Of a stretch of 64,000 nucleotides of DNA, positions 23,269-36,300 are shown piece after piece. Origin of the DNA: Colius striatus (lineage: Eukaryota; Chordata; Aves; Coliiformes; Coliidae); contig NC_084760.1 of assembly GCF_028858725.1 (NCBI RefSeq), forward strand, positions 53,097,367 through 53,161,366, given 5' to 3'. Below the pieces are notes generated by a model, which saw only the letters and a list, made by a program, of their open reading frames with translations, was not told the origin of the DNA and did no database searches. Each line of letters begins with the position of its first letter. Position 1 is the stretch's first letter. The position numbers and the translations under genes were made by a program.

Positions 23269-24120
23269 AACAGGGAGGCACCTGTGTACCTTCTCCTGCC
23301 CCTTCCCTCTGTGAACCAGGTCCTGCAGGAGAAGGGGAAGGCACTGGAAAACCCAGTGCAGGAGTGCAGGGATATGTGTTCCTGTGCCCCACTCTCATGC
23401 ATGGGCATCTCTTTTTGCTGTGCTTGGTTGCATCCCACAAAAACACAGGCTGAGCAAGGACTAGAGCTTTTCTTTAGGTATGTATCAGTTGCATATTTAC
23501 ATTTGCGGTAAAGAAAAGATAAATCCTGAACAGGAGAGCTCTCCCATTAGCAGATGTAATATCACACTGGACATTACTAAGAGAGCCCCATCTCCCCTCT
23601 ACATGCCACATTTCCTTCTGCCCCACCTGGCACAGGTACAGCTGGAAGGCACCCTCTTGTTCATCACACCTTTCTGACTTCTTCACTTCTGTCCCCATCT
23701 CCTGTCCCCAGCCCTAATTCTGCATTTCATCCCTGCCTCATGCAACCTCTTCCCTCCTGCACTTACTGCTCTGGCCATGTGCTGCAGCAATGAGGAGGAA
23801 AGGAACAACATTAGGAGAGACACAAACTTTCCTATCAGTGCTGTTTGCATGGAGTTAAGGGATCTGTATTTCTGTGCTAAACAGAACAGGACAAACATAG
23901 AACCTCTCCAGAAGAGTCAGCACACTGGCTCCAGTCCTGCACCATACCCCTGTGGTAGGAACCAAGCCCTAATCCCCAATCCAGAGGAACAACACTTTTG
24001 CACAAGCCGAGTTCTGAAGAGCTGTGACAGCCCCAGTTACATACAGACAGAAATGATTATTCTCTCTTGACAGACCTGCACAGCTCCCTCCTTGTATTTA
24101 ACTGCAGTCCCAGTGAGCTG
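23269..24120. other. Intergenic DNA, no gene seen
   Basis: Single-copy looking sequence without a recognisable exon or repeat. The open frames on both strands are under 100 codons and show no known motif. Confidence 0.5.
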
Positions 24121-24270
24121 GATCAGGAAAGAGACACTTGATAGCTGCTGTTTCCGTGGTTGAAATATTTGTGAAGTTAGCGCATAATCTGAAAGCAGAA
24201 GCTAATAAATTATAGGGTGCTAATTGGGGCTGGAGTGGAGCTGTCAATCATATTATCCTAAACACACAGA
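24121..24270. promoter_or_regulatory. Candidate intergenic enhancer with PBX/MEIS-type site
   Basis: CTGTCAATCA at 24241-24250 is the exact reverse complement of the PBX-MEIS/PREP composite consensus TGATTGACAG. The preceding 80 bases hold several homeodomain-like cores (GCTAATAAATTA, GCTAATTGG). Clustering of such sites in repeat-free DNA next to a developmental gene is what a conserved enhancer looks like, but conservation cannot be tested here. Confidence 0.3.
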
Positions 24271-27200
24271 GACCCTCATAACCTAAAAAGGCAAGAGAGC
24301 GTCCAGGAACCGCTCCCAGTTGTCACTAGCCATGACCTCCACTTCAGTGAGAGCACAGAGTCAAGGCAGACAGTTTATTCTGCTAAGAAAATGCAAATCC
24401 CATGTTTAAGAGGGCACTCGTATTTGGTTTTGTTTACCCTCTTTGGGAGTATATTTCCCAGGGCATTTTATTATTTTGCTTTACTACTTAAATTGGCACT
24501 CTTGCAATTGAAAAAAAAGAAGAAAAAGGTGTAAGTCAGGTAAGAACTTGCAATTTTTATGTTTGCATAGCCCTTAGAGAAACAGTCAGGAGTATTTAGT
24601 CACAGCCCAACCTTTTTGCATCTTACTGCCCCCATTACTTTTTTTGCTTCTGCTGCCCCAGAAACACACATACTACTGTGAAGTTGCAGAAGTCTAAGAT
24701 CCAAGCCAAAACACAATGACGTAAACATGGTAGCAATAGGACACTTACAGCTGTAGTCACTTTGTCACCAGCTTTTCTTATATTGCTTTCGTCAAGATCA
24801 AGTACTTTGCTTTACTCATTGTATAATATCAAATTGATTCAAAGAATGCTGAAGAGGTTTTTAGTAACACTTTTCCCCAGAAATTGATTTCTGTATGGAG
24901 ACAATTCAGAGATCATGCCCTGGAGAAAAGATTAGGAAAAAAAATATGAGCAACCCAAGTGAGAAGTGAGAAAACTGGATTTGAGTGTCAGTATGATTTC
25001 TGCTTGCAGGCCTGACAGCTGAGCTACGGTAAGGTCAAACACTTTTCCTGATGACACTTCACTCAGCTCTCACTGACTGCCTAAACTTACTGCTGCAAGA
25101 GCACATAATTAAGTATGCAAAGACTCTTAAAGACATTTCTAAATGTGTATTTTTTCCCCTAATTTTTGATGTCTGTATTAATTATTTAGTGCCAACCTTG
25201 AATGCTGGCAAGAATTACAACAGTCTGTGAAGAGAAATGATAGCATCTAACCTGATGATGCTGCCATTGAAGCCAAGAGCCATCTCTGAGTGAGACAGGC
25301 AAAAGGATGAGTTTGACAACTAACTGTGGTTTATCACGGCCCCTAATATTAATGTAGTACACTCAAATACAGGATAATTCTTTGTGCTTTAAGCAACAGA
25401 CTCAAAAATTATGGAGTGATACCTCTGTTAAGATAAAGACTAAGTGAGCAGCCAACTGAGGAAAGTGCAAGCTGGCAAAATCCTAGAAGAACACAAGGCT
25501 GCACTGTGTGAGAAGGTTTCCATCCTTGGGGCCATGATGATGTCAGACTGAGGAAATACAAAGATGTGAGGGAAGATACTCTCAAAAAAGGTTAATTCCG
25601 TGACTCCCAGAGTCCTGCCTCACTTGATTCCCTGTCAGAGAAAGCTAAATATATTTGTGACTGGAAATTTCTGAGAACTTACACATGTCTCCAGGAAAGG
25701 TGTGAAAATTGGATGCATGAAGAGAAATACACCAGGAGATTAATCAAAGTTGTGAGATTTTAGTGCTACAAAACAAAGTTTAAACTCCACTGAATCTCCT
25801 ACAGGATACATGAAGGGGCAACTATACTCCATAGCAATAGGCATTTCAGTGGCCTCATCTCTAACAAGCACTGAGTGATTTGTACTGTCAGGGAACATGA
25901 GAGACAAAAAAAAAGGAGAAAATCTGGAAAAAGAAGATCCAACTATGTCCACAACGCTGCCAAAGGGATTGGTATCCAAACAGAGATTGGCTGTTTTACA
26001 GCTCTGTTCCTACCGTAAAAGATGGAAGGCAGTGAACGTCCTTCAAATGGAAGACGTCATCTGCAGAAGAAGTTAACACATTATAAAAAAGGTCATTTTA
26101 TACAGTGGTATCAGTCATGTCACTGGCAATAATGACAATATTTTGGCATCATCACTTGGCTTTGATGCACTGCGTTTCTGGCTATTTATTAGAGTTAAGA
26201 TATAATGTCACTTAGAGGTGCCAAGTATCATTATAAATAGAGCCATGATCGTTTGAAAAATCCACCTGGTATGCAAGCTCCTGCAACTCACTCCAATGTG
26301 TGTGTTTAAAAAAAACTTTAAAGAATCAATTAAAAGAAATGAAGGTGAATTAGGACTTTTTTAGTCATTAACAGATCTCTCAGAACTATTTTACAGGCTT
26401 TTTTTTCTACAATGACCATTTTCATGTCTGCCACAGCTGAATTAAGATTAGCTTTATGTAGAAAGAGGCAAATTTTAATCTAGAGGAAAGCTTGCCTTCA
26501 CAGTTATTAAAATTCATAGTCCTAAACTTGAATCATAGAGGATTAGTTTCACTCAGTTATACTCAGTAAAGCCATATTTGAGGACTGCAGATATCAAATA
26601 CAAAGAAACACAAAAGATGAAAAATGGAGACATTAGTCAATTGAAATAGATGGTAAAATTTTCTGTGCTGGAACAGCTGTGGGAAGCAAGGGTGAAGTGG
26701 CTGTGCTGTAAAGATCTGTGTGCCCTTCCATACAAGCGATAGGAGAATCAAATGTTGAGGAATCTTGTTTAGTAACATCTGGAGGATGTTACTAGTCCAA
26801 ATTATCTAAGGTACCAGGAAAGCTGATGAAGAACTTTGGTCTCAGCCCTGGGCCCTGGCTTGAACTTCTCAGGGAAGGAAGGCTGTGGTGAACTTGCCTT
26901 TCTTGTCCGTACTATTCATTATTTCTTGCAGGTAACAAAGACTAACAGAAATCACTTGCACCAGAAGTATAGTTACACAAACTTTTACCTCTCAGGTGGT
27001 CACTTTTAAGTTGCCCAAATCTTGGAATGATGCCATTGAATGACTGACCATAATAACAGCCATGTTTCCCCAGCTCATGTCAAACTGTTGAGCTCTCCCT
27101 CTGTGGCACACAGAGACAAGCAAGCAAACCCACCAAAGCCTGGCTTATCTCTCAGCAACAGCTACACAAAAATATTCCATAACTTTTTCTTTTGACCCAG

Positions 27201-27985
27201 TAAAGACTCAATATTTTTGCCTTAAAGCATTGGTTTTTCCTTTGTAGGACCTTTGTCATGGTCTCAAATGGAAAGCATGAGATACACAGGTTTTGGCTAG
27301 ATATGGTCATTGGTATGTGCTGGCTCAAAAGCACATGCAAGCAACTCTGCAAATCAGAAATGCCCTGATGGTAGAGTGTTACCACCTGCTGTAGACCAAG
27401 GGGACTGAGAGTAGCAGATCTAGAATTGATGCCACTGAAAATGCTGCCTTAATAAATAACATCTGCCCTGGCCCTTTACATTTACAAAAACCTTTACAGA
27501 CCTTAATTATTCACGGCAGCATTTGTGTTACGCTGTAGTAAATTCTATTCATAGGTAGAAGAAAATACTTTTCATCCATTCATAGAGATATCAAGTCTAC
27601 AGCTGAAAGATTAAATAAGCCAACTAAAGCCACATAGTATGTCCATGTCTGTTCAAGCCCAGCCCAGGGTTCAGTCACTGCCATTTGAGAGCCCAGTACT
27701 AGTGGGTTGTGTGGCATCACACTCTGAAGCATGCCCACCATTGTTGCTTGGTGATCTCATCAAATGTCTGCACTGGCATCAAGGAACAAGGAGGACCCAG
27801 AGCCAGTAGCTGGCTGGGACCCAGGAGCTCACGCAGGGCCTTCCCTGATCAGCACCTGGGGACACACCTGTCCTCTTCCCAGGCAGGTTTGAGATAGTAC
27901 TGCACTGCAGTTTAATTACTTCACGCCAGCTTGTCTTGTGCTATGTTTTATTTGTGACCAAAACAATAGCGATAACACACCAACC
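24271..27985. other. Intergenic DNA, no gene seen
   Basis: No coding exon or interspersed repeat is recognisable. A perfect MEF2-type core, TTATAAATAG, occurs at 26231-26240. Everything else is AT-rich and featureless to my reading. Confidence 0.5.
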
Positions 27986-28030
27986 GTAGAATCACAGAAT
28001 GGTTTGAGTTGCAAGGGACACTTCAGAGGA
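27986..28030 (-). mobile_element. Short CR1-like 3' tail, antisense
   Basis: GTAGAATCACAGAATGGTTT followed by GAGTTGCAAGGGACACTTCA resembles the reverse complement of a CR1 3' end. It is only about 45 bases long and diverged. Confidence 0.6.
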
Positions 28031-29924
28031 ATAGTTGCATTTGTATACCTCCTCCTCTAAGGCAGGGAAAAGAGAGAGGGAGAGTGGCGTGATGGGAAAG
28101 GCCATGATCAGAGCTGACATTGTGTCACTAAGAGTGCCTCAGATCACAGCACTTACAGGGAAGTTTAGGTTCTGTGTCTTCTGCTCAGTCCAGCAAGTTA
28201 TAGATCAGGATCCTTAGGTTTGCATTGAGAGATCCATATTTTATCCAGTCCAATATATTTTTCGTACTATTAGATGCAAAAGGCATGGATCACTGGTCAA
28301 TATCCTGAGCTTTCATTTATTTGCAATGCATTAAACTTGACACTTTCTTCCTCATTGTGCTAAGTCCTCAATTACATATAGTGTTGTCCTGCAACACTTA
28401 CAAAACGCGAACAAAGCAAGACTTACTTTCCCCTCCCCACTGTTCTTTCTGTGCTGCTTTGGTTATTTGTGACTACTTCAAGACCTCTGGGGCATTATTT
28501 GTGACGACAAGTCTGTTACTCACATTCACCTTGCCCACTAACCCAGTTTGGGCACGTTCTTGTGTGATTCTTTTCCAACTCAGGTCTATATGAAAGTGAA
28601 TCAACTTTGGTTATCACACCACACGCATGGTTATGAAGTCTGTGAAAAGTATGGCCTAGACAATATTTTAGCAGGTTTGAAGGCTTCTCCTGCTAAAGTT
28701 AAAGATATCTTATGAAGTGCCCTGTGGGCTTTCAAAATCTTTGCTTGTGGCTTATTCACTGAGCAGTCTTCTTGAGTTAGGTGGAATTACACACATGAAG
28801 TCAGCCAGGTGTGGTGACTACAGAACTGGGATCTTCCCGGCTTCTGGCTAGCACATGCTACTGGGTAGTAAATGTTGCTCGGTTTTTCCTTAGTGAAATG
28901 GAAGGAATGGCTGTACTTGTAGAGAAAGGCACTTGTAGAGAAAAGAAACGTTATGCATTGTTTATTTATTTATCCATCACTCATGTTATGGCGAGCATAG
29001 CGAAGTGCTGCAACTGTTGTTACTAGCAAATCTGGCTTTTATGCTAATTTGTAGCTCAAGAAAAAAATATTTATATAATTAGAGACTACTTGAATGGGCT
29101 TTGCCAGAGTCTTTGGAGAATTCTAATTGAAAAGCTCTCAATTTATATTTTGTTTGAGTAAAATGGACAAACCCCAAGTTTCTCATTCATCTGTGTTGCA
29201 TCTCTACTTTAAAAACTTTTGAGGCTGGATGTCTGTGGACTTGCATGTTAAAAATCTTCTGATATTAGATAGTACCTTTACTACTCTTCAGTGTCTCCCA
29301 TTATCAAATGTTTGCATAAAATCAGAGCACATGTCTAGCTTCCTGACAGATGTCAGTGAGTAGGTCTGTATGATCTGCAAACTACTGTTCATGATGAAAT
29401 GTTCCAGCAAGCTTATTACTGACTTTTATCCGGTAATGATTTATATATCAGTTTATGGTATACTTTGATGTGATCTCCAAACACATCAAGGGAAAATATC
29501 TCCCTTCACCTAGACACATAAAAACCAAGAGAGGATAATGATCATTAAAAGGGAAATGAAAAGAACTGCAAGAAATCAGAACTGTCTAGATGCACAGATT
29601 AATCACTGTGCAACTTAACATTTGAGACAATTGCAAGCATTTGTTTAAATTAAGTAGTGAAATAGACCATCCCCAGCAGTGGATAACCCAGTCACCCTTT
29701 GTCAGTTACTTTCCCATTTAGAGTTCATAAAAAGGAAGAATTTCTATTTGTAAAATCTTGTTTATGCACAATGGAGCTAGCTTTCAACTCTTTTTTTTTC
29801 ATGAGCAAGCTGTTCTCTTCTTTGAAACAGTATGCCAGTACTCCCTTTTTGCCTGTGTCTGAAGCATTTGTGATTGTGTAAGTTTAATCACCACAGTAAA
29901 ATCGTTTGCTATCTGATTACGTGT
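28031..29924. other. Intergenic DNA downstream of ROS1, no gene seen
   Basis: AT-rich sequence between the presumed ROS1 poly(A) signal and the small CR1 tail. No exon or known repeat is visible. Confidence 0.5.
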
Positions 29925-30187
29925 TTTATTCCCTTAAACTATTTCCTGTGAAGCACCTAAACCATTACATGTAAAAAATCAAAGGATACAGAAATGTTGT
30001 CTTATTCTGTTACACATCATTCAGTACCTTATGGTATTTTCTGGTAGTTTTGGTGGTTTAGTGAATTGCTGGGGTTTTTAAGACATCTCTGTAAGTATGA
30101 CAATATGCAAAATATTTTCTTTGCCTTATGTCTTCTTTGGCAGAGCTTTTTTTCTTCTTTCCCTTTTTCAGGCAGAGGGAATCAAGC
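29925..30187 (-). other. ROS1: Probable ROS1 3' untranslated region with poly(A) signal
   Basis: Reading the - strand, the stop codon at 30190-30188 is followed by about 260 bases up to AATAAA at 29930-29925, the first canonical polyadenylation signal. This would give a short 3' UTR. Later sites cannot be excluded. Confidence 0.45.
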
Positions 30188-30333
30188 CTAAGTAAGTTCA
30201 GTAGAATTGATGCTTTCTTGGTCTTGGTTGCCTTCTTTAACTAATACCATATAATTTAAACCCTCTTGATTCCTTGTTTCCATTAGCATGGCTGAAAGAA
30301 TGCTGTCCGAATCTGCACAGGGAACATCGTTAC
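30188..30333 (-). CDS. ROS1: ROS1 last coding exon (C-terminal tail)
   Basis: Acceptor AAATGCAG, then GT completing Gly, then 47 codons from [12 protein letters not shown] to INSTELT and TAG. It contains [14 protein letters not shown], matching the conserved phosphotyrosine motif of human ROS1. The protein ends 17 residues after it, whereas the human tail as I recall it continues for about 70 and holds a second EGLNY motif. The phase (1) matches the previous exon 10.4 kb away. Confidence 0.93.
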
Positions 30334-33300
30334 CTGCATTTAAAACAAAATGATATACATGTAGGACAGAAAGCAAACAAAATAAGACATCTGTTGGAGA
30401 AAGTTGGTCCGGTGACCACATAGTGACTGATGATTCCAATTTATTTTCTGCTATTGCCCATGTGCATTATAGCTTTGAGCAAATCACTCAGGCAAGGTTG
30501 GTTGTGACCACAGGCAGCAGTGCTACCTCCACAGGCAGCAGTAGAGATATGAATACATGACTTGTTTCTCCTGGTAGTAGAGGTAGCCTGCATAAAGCCT
30601 GAGCAATTGCAGTCTCTACCTTTGTTTAACAATGCTGCCAAAGAGTTGTGTAACTTGGTTAGTTTTCTACCTGCTAAATCATTACATACTGTCTCCCTAG
30701 AGAACGTCTAATAGTCTGTCTTTCTAGAACCTTGCATTTGGCAACTCATGTGTGTTTTGAAAGCTTTCTATTTTTCTCTAATTTGCTGCTGTTTACATAT
30801 ACAGAATTGCCTGAAATATATTGCAGGGGATGTACCTTTCAAAAACTTTTAAAAAATATTAACAAAAGACTCAAGTTATAAGTGCTGCTATTTTTTTTGT
30901 TTGCATTTGTTTTTCAACAGGTATCTTCTCTTATAATGCTTCTTCCTTATTTTGCAACACAACTTGGAAAAGCGAGCACATGATATTCAGGCCTGTCCAT
31001 TCAAAAGAATCACAAGCATTGTGCTATTGCACCAGGCAACATAGAATTTATCACTGCAATTTGTCACTATAATCACACACATCCCTGAGCTAGAAAGCCA
31101 GAAGCCTGTTCTACATGCTAGAGCCCATTAGGAAAGATTATCAAGAAAAGTTTTTAGAAATTTAGAAACCTGTTTGCAAGTTGGGGATTGAGACACAGAG
31201 CAAACCGTGGTCACATACCACAGTGACTGACAGCTATGAAAAATCATTTGATACTCACTTTGTCAGTTCAGGACTATTATGGCAATATTTAGTAATTCAA
31301 TCCCAACTAAGCCTTTACCAGCCGGTACAGCTCTTCTTTGTATTTGGGTTTTGTTTAATAAAGCTGCTAATGGGAACCCTCGGGGGCAAGTTGCCTTGGA
31401 AAAGGCAAACTGGCAAATGCTGAGGGCATGTTTGCAAGAAACTCTTAAGAGAGAAATCTTAAAATAAGGACCCAAGTAAAACTGGGTATTTAGAGACCAG
31501 ACATATGCCGGCTGACCCGCCTAAGTATAGAACACTAGAGTAGCATTCAGATTTGTTTCCTGTATAAGTATCTGGAACTGATGAGGTGATGTTTACACAA
31601 ATGTGAGTATGAGGTCACTGAGATATTTTTACCAGATATATAGATACATTACTAATTCTTTCCCCAACAGGTCTGAAGAGCTACAGAACATGTAAAATAC
31701 TATAATCCTTTTTCAACCTAAGCACCACTGTATTTCTCATTATGGACAGAAAGAGATAAAAAATGAAACCTCTTGACTTGGTTTTACTTTTTGAGCTTTG
31801 GGAACAAAATAAGCAAGAAAGACTGTTTTTGCAGAATGTTCTTATACTAACCAAAGATGAAGGAAGGATATAATGTTGATGACCTTCCTCCTACCACATG
31901 ATGTGTATAAGCTACATTGCCATTTTCAAAATGAGATTTTTGACTACAAGTGCTCTTTCCTTCACTGTTGTGTCATCTCTCAGGGCAGTGTTTGGTACCC
32001 ATGAAAGCTTAGCACCATTCTGCTGTACAAGCCAAAAAAATGTATGCAAGGACATAAAGTTATGTAGTAAAATGCTTGCCTCTCATGTAAGGCAGAAAAG
32101 CAAGCAAATAATTTTTACTCGCTTAGTTATATGTTAGATGGAGACAGAAGGCACTGAAAATGAGTATTTGAGGAAAAAAATCATTATATGTTGTGAAATT
32201 CCCCCAGAAATATGAGGGCTAGAAGCACCATCAACAGTCTGGATGGCCAATCCAGAGAATTCGGAGAATCTTTGGAAGCCCCTTACAAAATAAAGTTAAG
32301 AATTTGAAGGATGATAGAGAGAAGCTGTAGTGGGGACACAGGTCAGTATGTTCATAAGATATCATTCTTTTCTTTTCAGTTTTAACATTGCTAAAATTAG
32401 TTGATTGATGTATAGTCATGCTGGGTTATACGTGAGTAAATGCAGGATAAACCATGTGATGTGATCCCCTCAGATTTCACAGGCAAAGCCTGGCTGAGCC
32501 AACAAAACACCCCGAGAAGAGACGTCTGAGGAACACCTTCATGGAAACTGAAGCCTTGCTGAGAAGTCAACTTCAAACACTTAAGTCCTGAGGGGTTATC
32601 TGCACTGTGGACTGCTGCATAGTGTAAAGTTACCTACATTTGCTTTAAACAACCTACCTCAGGGCATGACGCAGCCTAGCTCTGGCAATCCAGAGCTTGT
32701 ACAGGCTGAATACAGAAGTAATCTGCTCAAAAGCAGGTTCCCACTGAGCTCTGTGCTTTCGGAGGTAGACTGCTTCCAACAAGTAAAATGACATGTTCAA
32801 AGTTTGACACTGTACTTGCAGAGACACCTGCCTCGGGCTCTAAACACATATAGTTTTGACCTTGCTGGACACTTTTTTATAGTAGCGGTGTGTTTAAAGC
32901 ACATTTGAGCCAAAATGCAGGTAAGTCAATTACAGCGCATCTCTCCAGGGTAGGCAGAAGCTTACTCTAGAGAGCCCTGCATTCATTGATGCAACAACCT
33001 GTGATCACCTGATGCAGGCTAGCGAGGGATGGAATTTGCTTGCTTAACCTTCTCTGAGGGGATGGGTCCTAACCTGATAGAATCTGTGCTTCCCCCTTCT
33101 GAATCCTGGAGACTCAGTCAGCTGCTTCCTGGTGCAGGACAGCCAGTGCTGAGCTGGGCCATGGATCTTGCCTCACCATCCCAAAACATCTTCCCTTCCC
33201 TTCCCTTCCCTTCCCTTCCCTTCCCTTCCCTTCCCTTCCCTTCCCTTCCCTTCCCTTCCCTTCCCTTCCCTTCCCTGCTGTGTGGGCTCACAACATGTTT

Positions 33301-36300
33301 TGAAGTGCTGCCTGGAAGGGTGCGAATTTCTGTGATGCCTTGATAAGCAGACGGGTTTTTGGTGTTTAGGTTGAGAAGGTGACAATGGATAAGAAGTAAA
33401 AAAGTGTCAGTAGAAAAGCTGGTTGGTAGAGACTGAATAAACTGATCTAGAGATACCGATCTTCTCTTACAGCTATTTCAGGGATAGATCCTCAGCTAGC
33501 ACAAATTAACAAAGCTCCATAGAAAACAGTAGGATGCCACTGATTTACACCAGTTAAGTAGCCAGCCCAAGACATTACTAATTTTGGATAACATAACCCC
33601 ACATGATGCTTAGCACCTTCAATATGGTAAGGTATAGAAGTGCAGCCACATTTGTGTTTTCACATTAATATCATCTTGTTTTCTCATATACACTCTGCCT
33701 TTTGTCCCTACTACACAATGGTAGTAAACGAGAGACTGGCTGAATTAGTGGCATGGCTGAAAGATGCTCCTGACAGTGTACACATTCAAAAAGATGTGCT
33801 TGATGACGTATCTTTGTTAAGGGCAGAAAAAGTGGCTACTGAACTCTGACTTCTCCACCTCAGCTCTGTTGGTTAGCTCAAAGAGACAGTTCCTGTGTTG
33901 AAAGTATTTTCCTCATACCTGCTGGCCACCTGGAGCTGGAGGTGCTGTGTTTCAGTTTCTGCTCATTGCCAGTAAGAATATAAATAGAACAAATATATAT
34001 CCGTTTTAATGCTCCTCTCTGTATTATATATCAGTGGAGATATATCTGTGTTTCCTGTCTGATGAAGTGTATGATCTTGCATGGCTTGAGGGTGACTCAC
34101 TGAGCTGTGCTACTCTGTCGGACACTAAGGGTGCTAAAAACAAGAATCTTGTTCGTTCTGCATTTCCACTACACTAAACTTCTTGAAGCATTGGCTACCT
34201 ATCTTTCTTTTGATTTTAATGGACTCTTCAGAGATCTGTGGCCTGAAACCTCTGCACAAGAAGCTGTCTTGAGAAATACCGATAAAAACCTGTTTATTAT
34301 AATTCATAAAAGAAGAGCACCAAATAAAGTCAGTTCCACACATGCTGCAATACAATAAGGCTGTATAGACAGGAAAAGCACCTCCCTTCTCCAGATCACA
34401 AAGCAGGGTTAATTTTACTAAGTTTTAATCATCCAGATCTTAACATATCCAGTTTAAGCTCTTTGCCTAGGCTGCCTTTAAAGCAAATGGAAAGAGAAAG
34501 AAAGAATGAGTAGCTTTCTGGAGATGCTTATTTCACATCCTTACCTTTACACAATAACATCCCCTGGACATGTCTACAACTTTCTGATGACTCTCAAACA
34601 GCCTAGACAGTCGGCACAAATGCAGCACCTAAGTTTTAGTTACACTCATACTACACAAATGTCACCTCTTATAACACCATATCATCTGGGGTTTTTTTCC
34701 CCTCAGTCCAAGGCAGGGTATTAGCATGACTTTCTTTGCAGTATCATATGGTTCTTGTGCACTCTCTGGAATCAAACAGTATTTGTCTAGGCGACAAATA
34801 AGAAACGATCACACCAGCGAGTCTCTCTCTTCCTGCAGCGTTGCAGCCACTCACTGTTTTGGAAGAAGCCTTTTCTCTGACCTCCACTGGGTATGGGTCA
34901 GCCACTCACTAAGCTAAGTGGGGAAGAGGATTACTGAATTTCAGAAAAATACAAAGGAGACCAGATACAAGGTTTTAAAAATGTCTCTTATCAACACATC
35001 TGCCTTAGAGAAACTTCCGTTTGTCCAAGTGATTAAGTTCAGAGAGGTGTGCAGAATAGTTTTTAAAAGCTAGCTGGTTTTAGGAAAATAAACTGATGCC
35101 TTTTACACAGGGAAGAGCAAACTAGTAGTGCTCAGCCAGCAGAGAGGACAGATACACAATTAATGGTGAAACTGGTGATTTCAATATTGAATCTCCTCGA
35201 TGCAAAGAATTGCACAGAGATTTTAAAACAGAACAAGTGACATTTTTCGCAAGTATCTTAATTGCTAAAAAAAGTAAATACACCAAGTGACTGGCTTTGG
35301 AAATAAAAGTGAAAAAAAGGAAACGTTGCAAAATTCTAACTGGTTTATCTTCACACATTTTTCAAGCAACATCTCCAGCTCAGGGATTTTTAAATTATGT
35401 TTTTGAGGCCAAATGTGTTTCCTTTTAGTCTTTTACCTTGGATTTCTTCAGGCTCCCTCCCACAGTCCTGCATCTCCTCTCAACAAAGGACTTGCTTCTA
35501 GTGGTAAGAGCATGGTGCTCCTACACAGCTTCTGAGCAACTAGACGTTTTTCCTTATAGGTTTAAAAGAGATTGTGGAGAGCAGCCCTGATAAGAATAGT
35601 CCTCCTGGGTCATAAAGGCAAGAAGCTGCTCCAGCTGCTTAATGCCCAGTTGTCTGATGTCGGCAAAGACGTTTGCCAAAACAAACAGGTGTTTCCATCC
35701 ATAAAGGGGCATGCCTGGGACCTGAAAAAATATAGTGCTGCCTTGTATCTGCGAATGTAAAAAGTTATGTCTGAAAATAGATGGACTAGTTATTTTTACA
35801 GTAATGTAGACCCATCCTGTTAGCATGCCAGTTCATGACATTTCATTTGTACTTCTTGAAACTAGGGGAAGAAGAGCCTATCTTTCTGTGATGAATGGGT
35901 ACTCTGGTGATGGAGCCTCAGTCAATTCCCACTGGATTCAAAAGCCACTGATGTCTCAGTTCTCCAGCTGGATAGGACTTTCCTCACTCAAAAAAGTGTT
36001 ACTAGTGTTACTTAATGCCCATGATCATTACCCCGGGAAGACCTGTAAGAGCAAGATCTGTGAGAGTTGCTTCCCTCGCTTCTGAAGCAGTGCTGCTAGG
36101 AGCTGCTGGTATTGCTCGGCCATATTTATCGTCACTTGATGCCTCCTTTAGAAGGGTAACTCTTGCCATAAAAAAGATGCTGTCCCTTTTGCCAGCCCCA
36201 TGCTATCCTGTTAGCATACTGTCCAGACCACTAACATACTATCTGTATGAGTTCATCCACACTTGCAATCTATGTGTCATACTGCACCGGCATTAATATT

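Noticed and set aside
22901-23446. 181- and 167-codon open frames on the - strand with repeated Phe-Leu-Ser-Phe-Pro
   Set aside because: These are translations of the GGAAA microsatellite, which has no stop in several frames.
33029-33343. 104-codon open frame with repeated Pro-Ser-Leu-Pro-Phe
   Set aside because: Translation of the TTCCC array inside a ROS1 intron; no support as a gene.
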